From assembly GCA_020050895.1 (NCBI GenBank), contig JAGVJW010000106.1:1-6263 (forward strand): DNA of 6,263 nucleotides, written 5' to 3'. The position numbers were made by a program, and so were the translations under genes. The stretch is from a bacterium (GTDB lineage: Bacteria > Bacteroidota > Ignavibacteria > Kapaibacteriales > Kapaibacteriaceae). This document shows positions 1 through 6,051 of the stretch, in pieces. The notes below the pieces were generated by a model that saw nothing but the letters and a program-made list of their open reading frames with translations, made no database searches and had not been told where the DNA came from. Numbering within the stretch: position 1 is the first letter of the stretch; each line of letters begins with the position of its first letter.

Positions 1-1941
1 ATAGTTTGGGTTCGACAAATCGACACCATTCTTTTGCTGTCTTCCCCTACCCCACACATAGAGTGGGTAGTTCCTATCCCATCCGTTTGGAATCTCAGTT
101 GTTAGGTCAAGGCGTCTATATTTCGTGTTATAATTCCCGGCGGTAAAATTGTTTCGTGCAGTTCCAGGCGTTTCCGGAAACGCTCTTAGCGACCAGTTAG
201 CTGACCAATTGCCTATATCCAGCTTATCCGAGTCAGTATTTACATTCTCTTCATAGTGAACCAATTCAAAGCCTTCAGTTGCAACCATTTCAGTAAGTCT
301 TCCGGCATCTAACAAACCGTAACCGGTTTTCCTGTCATAACCCACCAGATATTCGACCTGATCCTGAGCAGATGGCCTATTGTCTGGTGTGCGATCTCTA
401 GCGGATGCTTTCAGGACGCCTGAATAATCCTCCGGTACCATTCGGGTTGGCTGACCACTAGCTATTGAAACAAATAATCGATCAAAAACTGCTGCAATGA
501 CTCCAGTTGCATTTGGTGCCGCTGAGCTAGTCCCGTTAAACCACTGCCATTGTGGATTGGGGTTAGTGATCAAAGAAGCAGTTCTATTTAAGGATGTGAT
601 GTCTCCGACAACTGTTCCACCCGGTGCAATCAGGTCGAGGTTGCTCCCAAAACTTGAATAATCGATTCGATTTCCGATATTGTCAGATGCACCAATTGAA
701 ATTGTCTTTTGATCGGAGACGACAGAAGGATAGGTACTCTCTTCGCTGTTATCATTACCTCTAGGGCAAACTAAGGGAAGTCCGTTCTCGTATGCTGTAT
801 TGACAGCTTCTTGAATCGATGGGTTCGCAGTTTTGGCTGTAGTATTGGTCGCTAGGCTATAGTGAATAATGTTTACCCCATAGTCAGGATGCTCCGGATT
901 AAACTTTGATCTGTCATTTGCAGCATCTAATAATGCTCCCGTTGCCTTGTCAGTTAAGGCAATACCTAAATCGGCCACTTTTAAGGCAAGCAGCCTAACA
1001 CCCGACCCCAAATCAATTGCTCCACCTTGCCGTCCCCAGCCCCCCGCTATCCCGGCAACACCATCAGGCTGATCTGTTCCGCACGTAAACCTGTTGGTGA
1101 GGGCGCCGATAATCGATGCAACAGGTGTCCCGTGCTGTGCCAGTGATGACACTTTTCGTCCGGTGGTTACATAATTGTAACCATCATATACTTTGTCACC
1201 CCAGTTCCCTTCACCATTCGGACCAAATTCACAATGTGTGTAGTTAATACCATCATCGATCACAGCAACCTTGGTTGAACTTAAACCAACGAAATGATCC
1301 CACATGCTTTCAACATTCGAAAGATCCGCATGAAGAGCGCGCTGGACATTGTATTGCGGATCGTTGGGAATCGCTGCTCCGGTAAATTTGTAATTGGGTT
1401 GCGCAAACCACAAACTATTTCGAAAATTCAGCGCTATGTTGATCAATACAGTCGCAACACTTGTATCGTTGTTCATTTGTAAAGCATAATAACAATAGTC
1501 ATAAACTCGAATTGTATCTCCATACCGTGTTAAGGACAATGTGTCTGTGCACGGATTAGCAGCACTCAATCTCTTGAAATACGCACCTCCTTTGGAAGCC
1601 AGATAATTCGTCAACGCACTATCGTCAACTACTGAAGCCAAGGGTAGTTGTTCATTTAGCAAATACGCCTTAAAAGTTGAGTCCATACCCGAAGAAGCAA
1701 TCTCACCATCTTTACTTCTGGATTGCCGATAAATATTCCAGCTTGCGCAAAGGGTTGACTTTTTCAAGTTAGATTCCTTGAATCTAAAAATTATCACAGT
1801 TGGTGAATAAATCGAGTCGGGAATGTCCAAACCAAACATCAGTGTGTCACCTTCAGCAGATGTCGGGTACTCCCAGTTCTGTGAATAAGCCGAGCAAAAT
1901 GGTAACAATGAAAGCAAAAAACATCCAATGAACCTCTTCAT
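1..1941 (-). CDS. Secreted subtilisin-like (S8) serine protease, 3'-truncated by the window edge
   Basis: This is an exported serine endopeptidase of the subtilisin family. I translated the frame across the whole stretch: 647 codons are open with no stop, so the C-terminus lies beyond base 1. Residues 1-20 form a signal peptide (MKR start, hydrophobic core, cleavage probably near AYS/Q at 20-21). Residues about 22-185 look like a prodomain ending in an AQPNY motif. The S8 catalytic domain follows: IPNDPQYN near 192-198, catalytic Asp229 in VAVIDDG, His270 in QHGTPVA, oxyanion Asn396 in PRGND, and nucleophile Ser472 in NGTSSAAP. The domain closes with GYGLLDAG at 540-547. The last 100 visible residues are Trp/Asn-rich, perhaps a beta-sandwich accessory domain. 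The start is supported by a GGAGG site just upstream. In FCB bacteria such proteins often end in a type IX secretion sorting domain, but that end is not visible here. The protease assignment is firm; substrate and exact subfamily are unknown. Confidence 0.93.
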   Translation of the reverse strand, partial: MKRFIGCFLLSLLPFCSAYSQNWEYPTSAEGDTLMFGLDIPDSIYSPTVIIFRFKESNLKKSTLCASWNIYRQSRSKDGEIASSGMDSTFKAYLLNEQLPLASVVDDSALTNYLASKGGAYFKRLSAANPCTDTLSLTRYGDTIRVYDYCYYALQMNNDTSVATVLINIALNFRNSLWFAQPNYKFTGAAIPNDPQYNVQRALHADLSNVESMWDHFVGLSSTKVAVIDDGINYTHCEFGPNGEGNWGDKVYDGYNYVTTGRKVSSLAQHGTPVASIIGALTNRFTCGTDQPDGVAGIAGGWGRQGGAIDLGSGVRLLALKVADLGIALTDKATGALLDAANDRSKFNPEHPDYGVNIIHYSLATNTTAKTANPSIQEAVNTAYENGLPLVCPRGNDNSEESTYPSVVSDQKTISIGASDNIGNRIDYSSFGSNLDLIAPGGTVVGDITSLNRTASLITNPNPQWQWFNGTSSAAPNATGVIAAVFDRLFVSIASGQPTRMVPEDYSGVLKASARDRTPDNRPSAQDQVEYLVGYDRKTGYGLLDAGRLTEMVATEGFELVHYEENVNTDSDKLDIGNWSANWSLRAFPETPGTARNNFTAGNYNTKYRRLDLTTEIPNGWDRNYPLYVWGRGRQQKNGVDLSNPNY

Positions 1942-1945
1942 GATT

Positions 1946-1950
1946 CCTCC
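1946..1950 (-). promoter_or_regulatory. Ribosome binding site of the S8 protease
   Basis: Read on the minus strand the sequence is GGAGG, followed by four bases (AATC) and then the ATG at 1941-1939. It fixes the protease start. It also shows that this genome uses Shine-Dalgarno initiation for at least some genes. Confidence 0.75.
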
Positions 1951-2260
1951 GATATTTGAATGTAAACTTTTTGACCATTTTAAGTAAAAGTATTACGAGC
2001 GGAACAATGATCTAACCTGGATATTCCACCCATCTTGAGCACCTCGTTCCACGTCAAAATGGTAACAAAAAATGCGTTGTTGTTGATCTCGAAAATGCAT
2101 CTTGATGGCGCAGTCCGGCTTCCATTAATCGGGTCAAACAGTTGGTCAGGAGATTGATTAACCCTAGCGTCTTTGCAATGGCGACCATCATAGCCTCCGC
2201 GTGAGAGTTAATTAATATGTGGAGAATCATTAATGTAGACCCCAGACTGGTCTTAATCTA

Positions 2261-2273
2261 CCCCCCCCCCCCC
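2261..2273. repeat. Homopolymeric tract of 13 cytosines
   Basis: Thirteen consecutive C lie between TCTA and GGAC, about 206 bases before the lon start and about 320 bases before the protease start. A small inverted repeat (AGACC, 7-base loop, GGTCT; 2237-2253) ends seven bases before the run. Runs of this length are prone to slipped-strand length change and are typical of phase-variable loci. They are also prone to sequencing error, so the true length is uncertain. Confidence 0.9.
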
Positions 2274-2399
2274 GGACAAATCAAAATTATTTCTGAACTC
2301 AATTTTCAAAAACGCATGTCAACATGCCTTCTTTCATTGTTTGCCTTGCCCTCGATCAAACACACGGCGCGCATATTCATTCGACGAGTCATACAGTGC

Positions 2400-2418
2400 C
2401 GATACATTATGCGTATCG
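2400..2418. promoter_or_regulatory. Dyad upstream of lon, possible operator
   Basis: A perfect 6-base inverted repeat, CGATAC-N7-GTATCG, lies 61 bases before the lon start codon. It overlaps a weak promoter-like pair (TTCGAC at 2380-2385, 17-base gap, TACATT at 2403-2408). Its position would suit a regulator binding site for lon. It is not the CIRCE heat-shock element (TTAGCACTC/GAGTGCTAA). The role is inferred only from symmetry and position. Confidence 0.25.
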
Positions 2419-2479
2419 CAATAGCAAGACAAACTGAGACACTACCAAGGGGCTTATGGCATTTTTGTAATTTTGGATT

Positions 2480-5032
2480 ATGACAACGCCCGACGAAGTC
2501 CTTTCTACCATCGAACAAGCTGAACGCCGACCCACTGCGGTTCCAGAAGAATTACCCGTATTGCCGTTACGCGACATCGTGATCTATCCGCACATGATCT
2601 TTCCTGTGCTGATTGGTCGCGCATCGTCGCTCAAGGCTGTTGCCCATGCACTGGAGCGCGACAAATACGCATTTCTCGTTTCTCAGAAAACTGCGCAAAC
2701 GGACGATCCTGGGTTCGCCGATCTGCACGTTCATGGCACTGTTGCCAAGGTGCTGCAAGTTCTGCGCCTGCCAAACAACCTGCTGAAGGTCCTCGTAGAA
2801 GGAATGTTTCCCGGTAAAATCATCGAGACAATCCAGGAAGACCCGTTCCTTGAAGCCCGCATTCAGATGAAAAGTATTGTTGCCGACGAAACCGACAGGC
2901 AACTTACCGCACTCGTCAGGCACGCAACAGAGCTCTTTGAAGAATACGTAAAGAACCACAGGAATCTTCCTCCCGAAGTGCTAAGCGCCTTCGACAACAT
3001 CGATGATCCTGTAAGAAAACTCTTCTATGCTGCTGCCAATGTTCAGCAGAAGGTAGATGTTAAACAACGAATCCTAACTGCTAATACGCTCGTGGATCAG
3101 TATGTAGAACTGATTCAAATGATTTCGAGCGAATTGGAATTGCTGAAACTCGAAGCAGAAATCGACACCAAGGTTCAGGATCAAATTCAGAAATCTCAGC
3201 GCAAATACTTCATCCAGGAACAGATTCGCGCTCTTCAGAAAGAGCTGGGCGACGAAGACGATGGAGGCCCTGAGTTAAGCCCACTTAAGGATCAAATCGA
3301 AAGCGCAGGATTGCCCGAGCCCGTTAAAACAAAGGCGCTGGAAGAATTCGAACGGTTGAAAAAAACACCTTCAATGTCACCCGAATTCGCCGTTAACCGC
3401 ACATGGCTGGAAGTACTCACATCCGTGCCGTGGTCGAAGCGTTCAAAGGACGATTTAAACATTACGCATGTTCGGCAAATTCTCGACGAAGATCATTACG
3501 ATCTCACTAAACCAAAAGAACGAATCCTCGAATACATCTCCGTACTGAATCTCGTTGGTACCATACGCGGTCAGATTCTCTGCTTTGTAGGTCCACCCGG
3601 TGTTGGCAAAACATCGCTCGCCAAGTCCATAGCACGAGCCATGGGCAGAACATTTGTTCGTATTTCGTTAGGGGGCGTGAGAGACGAAGCAGAAATACGC
3701 GGACATAGAAGAACCTATATCGGCGCTATGCCCGGCAAAATAGTACAGGCGATGAAGCGTGCCGGTACGTCCAATCCGGTGATTCTTCTCGACGAAATTG
3801 ATAAGATGAGCATGGACTTCAGAGGCGATCCATCGTCGGCGCTGCTTGAAGTTCTCGACCCCGAACAAAACTCAGCTTTCAACGATCACTACCTCGAAGT
3901 TGATTACGACTTGTCGAATGTGCTGTTCATTGCTACGGCAAATGTCCGCTACGAAATACCTGCCCCCTTACTCGACAGATTGGAAGTCATAGAACTCTCG
4001 AGTTATCTGGAACCGGAAAAAACTGAAATAGCAAAACGGCACATCATGCCAAAACTGCTTGAACGGCATGGCCTGAAGGGATTTGACATCCGTTTTTCTG
4101 ACGACGCATTGCGTAGCATCATCCGCAACTATACTCGCGAAGCCGGCGTGAGAAATATGGAACGAGAAATTGCGGGGATACTTCGAAAGCTTACAACGGA
4201 GATTGTAACCGAAGCCTCGAAGAATACTTCGAGTAACGATGGAGATGTCAGGCATTCTCCCTCCTTTAAAAAACTAAAACGGCGCATCTGGAAAATAGAT
4301 ACTAAAGATGTTGAGAAATTCCTGAAAGCTCCCAAATTCAAGGAGCGAAAAGAAGAACTCACAGATAAGGTTGGAGTGGCTCGCGGACTTGCCTGGACTT
4401 CTGTAGGGGGCGATACCCTTCCCGTGGAAGTAACGTTCATGCCGGGAGTGGAAAAGCTGACGTTAACCGGCAAACTCGGCGATGTGATGAAGGAATCTGC
4501 CATGGCTGCACTTTCCTATTTGAGAAGTGATTTTGCACGGTTTGGACTCGACCCGGATTTTTCCAAGGGAAAGGAAATCCATGTCCACGTTCCGGAAGGC
4601 GCCATACCCAAGGATGGACCTTCGGCTGGGATTACCATGACGCTTGCCTTACTCAGCGCCGCCTCTGGCAGACCTATACGAGGCGATCTGGCGATGACGG
4701 GCGAGGTAACGCTGCGGGGTCAGATTCTTGCCATTGGTGGTCTCAACGAAAAACTACTCGCTGCCAAGCGTGTTGGCGTTACCACGGTGCTTGTGCCTGA
4801 AATGAATCGAATGGATGTAGCAGACCTTCAGCCAGCTGTTACCGATGATCTGGAAATCGTATACGTCAATACAATCGCCGATGCAGTGCCGGTGGCGTTT
4901 CCTGATGCAGAGGCAAGGCGAAAACCCAATGCCGGATGCAATGCACCTGCAGGTAAAAGTGCCAAGCGCTCGGCCATTAAAAATGGCAAGGCAGTTGGGA
5001 AGGCGGCAGTTAAGCGTTTGAGAAAAGCGTAA
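2480..5032 (+). CDS. lon: ATP-dependent protease Lon (LonA, S16)
   Basis: Lon is a cytoplasmic AAA+ protease that unfolds and degrades misfolded and short-lived regulatory proteins. The 850-residue protein has the complete LonA order. The N-terminal substrate-binding (LAN) domain starts near residue 24 (ELPVLPLRD) and runs to about 215. A helical region follows, with the KYFIQEQ motif at 242-248. The AAA+ module has Walker A GPPGVGKT (371-378, Lys377), Walker B LLDEID (436-441), sensor-1 Asn488, arginine finger Arg500 and sensor-2 Arg558. The protease domain has Ser715 in KDGPSAG and Lys758 in GGLNEK, with the 43-residue spacing of the E. coli dyad. Two departures stand out: a polar insertion of about 25 residues at 580-604, before the protease domain, and a basic Lys/Ala-rich tail at about 813-850. 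An in-frame TAA at 2468-2470 leaves ATG 2480 as the only reasonable start, yet no properly spaced Shine-Dalgarno precedes it. rpmG follows 55 bases downstream. Confidence 0.98.
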   Translation: MTTPDEVLSTIEQAERRPTAVPEELPVLPLRDIVIYPHMIFPVLIGRASSLKAVAHALERDKYAFLVSQKTAQTDDPGFADLHVHGTVAKVLQVLRLPNNLLKVLVEGMFPGKIIETIQEDPFLEARIQMKSIVADETDRQLTALVRHATELFEEYVKNHRNLPPEVLSAFDNIDDPVRKLFYAAANVQQKVDVKQRILTANTLVDQYVELIQMISSELELLKLEAEIDTKVQDQIQKSQRKYFIQEQIRALQKELGDEDDGGPELSPLKDQIESAGLPEPVKTKALEEFERLKKTPSMSPEFAVNRTWLEVLTSVPWSKRSKDDLNITHVRQILDEDHYDLTKPKERILEYISVLNLVGTIRGQILCFVGPPGVGKTSLAKSIARAMGRTFVRISLGGVRDEAEIRGHRRTYIGAMPGKIVQAMKRAGTSNPVILLDEIDKMSMDFRGDPSSALLEVLDPEQNSAFNDHYLEVDYDLSNVLFIATANVRYEIPAPLLDRLEVIELSSYLEPEKTEIAKRHIMPKLLERHGLKGFDIRFSDDALRSIIRNYTREAGVRNMEREIAGILRKLTTEIVTEASKNTSSNDGDVRHSPSFKKLKRRIWKIDTKDVEKFLKAPKFKERKEELTDKVGVARGLAWTSVGGDTLPVEVTFMPGVEKLTLTGKLGDVMKESAMAALSYLRSDFARFGLDPDFSKGKEIHVHVPEGAIPKDGPSAGITMTLALLSAASGRPIRGDLAMTGEVTLRGQILAIGGLNEKLLAAKRVGVTTVLVPEMNRMDVADLQPAVTDDLEIVYVNTIADAVPVAFPDAEARRKPNAGCNAPAGKSAKRSAIKNGKAVGKAAVKRLRKA

Positions 5033-5048
5033 GTCTTCATATTTTTAC

Positions 5049-5062
5049 GGTTTAGCTAAACC
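5049..5062. promoter_or_regulatory. Perfect 14-base palindrome between lon and rpmG
   Basis: GGTTTAGCTAAACC is fully self-complementary and sits 16 bases after the lon stop and 25 bases before the rpmG start. As RNA it would fold into a 5-bp stem with an AGCU loop. No U run follows on either strand, so it does not look like an intrinsic terminator. A protein-binding operator, an RNA-processing site, or chance are all possible. Confidence 0.35.
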
Positions 5063-5075
5063 TGAACTCATACGT

Positions 5076-5080
5076 CGGAG
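5076..5080 (+). promoter_or_regulatory. Ribosome binding site of rpmG
   Basis: CGGAG lies seven bases before the rpmG ATG at 5088. It is a well-spaced Shine-Dalgarno match and sets the start of this short gene. Confidence 0.75.
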
Positions 5081-5087
5081 CATCGTC

Positions 5088-5267
5088 ATGGCCAAAAAGG
5101 GCGCACGCGTTATCATCACTGTAGAATGCACGGAAGCCAAGAAAGAGGGCAAGCCGGCGTCGCGCTACACCACGATGAAAAACAAGCAAAACACTACAGA
5201 ACGGCTTGAAGTAAAGAAGTATAATCCGTTTTTACGACGTCATACCTTACACAAAGAAGTGCGATAA
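5088..5267 (+). CDS. rpmG: 50S ribosomal protein bL33
   Basis: This 59-residue protein is a structural component of the large ribosomal subunit, located near the E-site tRNA region. It opens with MAKKGARV. It carries the family signature RYTTMKNKQNT-ERLE-KKYNP (about 27-47) and ends HTLHKEVR. The length fits bL33, which is usually 50-60 residues. It is a zinc-free (C-minus) type: Cys14 survives from the first CxxC pair, but the partner is Ala and the second CPxC pair reads NPFL. The gene has its own CGGAG ribosome binding site. It follows lon on the same strand after 55 bases, so co-transcription is possible but unproven. The usual partner rpmB (bL28) is not adjacent. The gene ends 25 bases before the stop of the convergent response regulator. 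Confidence 0.96.
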   Translation: MAKKGARVIITVECTEAKKEGKPASRYTTMKNKQNTTERLEVKKYNPFLRRHTLHKEVR

Positions 5268-5272
5268 ATTTC

Positions 5273-5284
5273 TTTGACGTCAAA
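5273..5284. other. 12-base palindrome between the convergent rpmG and response regulator genes
   Basis: TTTGACGTCAAA is a perfect palindrome lying within the 25-base gap between the two convergent stop codons. Its position suggests a shared bidirectional terminator. However, the hairpin would have only four base pairs around an ACGU loop and lacks a clean U run, so this is weak. The GACGTC core occurs once more, exactly 40 bases upstream (5236-5241), inside rpmG. Confidence 0.25.
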
Positions 5285-5292
5285 TCGGAGTA

Positions 5293-5964
5293 TTACTCTT
5301 CTTTTATTCTGTACCCTACTCCCCGAATACTTAATATGATCTGTGGCTGATCTGGACGTTCAATTTTCTGCCTCAGACGTTTAATGTAAACATCGATAAT
5401 ATTTGATTCGGGGTCAAAATTGTGCTTCCAAACATGCTGCATAATCATGCTGCGAGAGAGGATGCGCCCTCTGTTACGTAACAGGTATTCCAAAAGCGCA
5501 TACTCCTTTGTTGTCAGTTCAATCTCCTTGCCTTCCCGATAAGCAAAGTGCGTAACGAGGTCGAGTTCGAGATCTCCAACCTGCAGGCGTGTGGTTTTAT
5601 CGGTGCTGGATCGGCGAAGGATGGACCGAAGCCGTGCAGCCAGTTCTTCGAAATGGAACGGTTTTGCTAGATAATCGTCGGCGCCTAGGTCTAGTCCCTG
5701 CACGCGATCTTCCATTGTGCCGCGCGCTGTTAACATCAGTATGGGTGTTGATCGGCCCTCTTCCCGTAATGCCTTAACAATGCTGTAACCGTCGAGTTTG
5801 GGCAGCATCACGTCGAGAACAAGTGCGTCGAATTCATTTTCCATAGCCAGACGCAACCCTTCTTCTCCGTCGGAAGCGGTTTCAACGATATAGCGCTCTT
5901 CCTCTAATCCCCGCTTAATAAAGCTGGCAACCTTGCGTTCATCTTCAACAACTAATATTCTCAT
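5293..5964 (-). CDS. OmpR/PhoB-family two-component response regulator
   Basis: This is a cytoplasmic transcription factor controlled by phosphorylation from a sensor histidine kinase. The 223-residue product has a receiver domain (about 1-118) with acidic pocket Glu7-Asp8, phospho-acceptor Asp51 (LVLDVMLP), switch Thr79 (MLTA) and Lys101 (AKPF). A winged-helix DNA-binding domain follows (about 128-221), with the ELTTKEYALLEYL motif, the recognition helix around NIIDVYIKRLRQKIE, and the terminal RGVGYRI wing. I chose the ATG at 5964 because MRILVVEDE is the standard receiver start. An in-frame ATG at 6021 would add 19 residues with no family counterpart, and neither start has a well-spaced Shine-Dalgarno. 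All key residues are present, so it should be phosphorylatable. No histidine kinase adjoins it: upstream is divergent holB and downstream is convergent rpmG. The sequence resembles CusR/CopR-type regulators in general style, but the signal and targets cannot be told from this window. Confidence 0.95.
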   Translation of the reverse strand: MRILVVEDERKVASFIKRGLEEERYIVETASDGEEGLRLAMENEFDALVLDVMLPKLDGYSIVKALREEGRSTPILMLTARGTMEDRVQGLDLGADDYLAKPFHFEELAARLRSILRRSSTDKTTRLQVGDLELDLVTHFAYREGKEIELTTKEYALLEYLLRNRGRILSRSMIMQHVWKHNFDPESNIIDVYIKRLRQKIERPDQPQIILSIRGVGYRIKEE

Positions 5965-6051
5965 GCCGTGCAATCCGAAACTCCCATACTCTAAGATAAA
6001 GCGATATTTGCCATACATCATTCAACAAACTTTATTTGTGTTCCGCTCTGC
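5965..6051. promoter_or_regulatory. Divergent promoter region of the response regulator and holB
   Basis: These 87 bases must carry the start signals for both divergent genes unless transcription enters from further away. For holB, a TTG at 6008-6010 followed after 20 bases by TTTATTTG (6031-6038) resembles the Bacteroidetes promoter form TTG...TAnnTTTG with one mismatch. It would place transcription initiation a few bases before the ATG at 6052. No equally good promoter was found for the regulator strand. This is motif-level evidence only. Confidence 0.3.

Larger units (their letters stand above)
1942..2479. other. Long divergent intergenic region between the S8 protease and lon
   Basis: These 538 bases separate two divergently transcribed protease genes, so they should hold promoters for both. 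I see no RNA gene and no convincing protein gene. Visible elements are the protease ribosome binding site, an AT-rich patch with repeated ATTAAT motifs around 2208-2235, a short inverted repeat AGACC/GGTCT at 2237-2253, a 13-base C run at 2261-2273, and a dyad CGATAC-N7-GTATCG at 2400-2418. An 88-codon open frame (2217-2483) crosses the C run and ends in an ATGA overlap with lon. I do not call it a gene because its composition is unconvincing and no family is recognisable. No strong sigma-70 or Bacteroidetes-type promoter could be placed with confidence on either strand. Confidence 0.6.

Noticed and set aside
1294..1482. 62-codon plus-strand frame
   Set aside because: It lies wholly antisense to the S8 protease, whose catalytic motifs I read continuously through it.
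1879..1941. Lipoprotein signal (cysteine at residue 16) in the protease leader
   Set aside because: The residues before the cysteine (LPF) do not form a lipobox, so an ordinary signal peptidase I leader fits better.
1942..2479. tRNA, riboswitch, CRISPR or insertion-sequence end in the long intergenic region
   Set aside because: I found no cloverleaf-like pairing, no regularly spaced repeats, and no terminal inverted repeats with target duplications.
2306..2518. 70-codon minus-strand frame over the lon start
   Set aside because: It is antisense to the lon start and upstream region, with no recognisable family and no ribosome binding site.
3968..4503. Two minus-strand frames of 95 and 124 codons inside lon
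   Set aside because: Both are shadows of lon. The plus strand there encodes the conserved sensor-2, linker and protease regions.
5273..5292. Strong bidirectional rho-independent terminator between rpmG and the response regulator
   Set aside because: The only stem is four base pairs of mostly A-U, with no clean U run on either strand.
5965..6021. Longer response regulator starting at the ATG at 6021
   Set aside because: The 19 added residues precede the canonical MRILVVEDE start, have no receiver-domain counterpart and lack a ribosome binding site.
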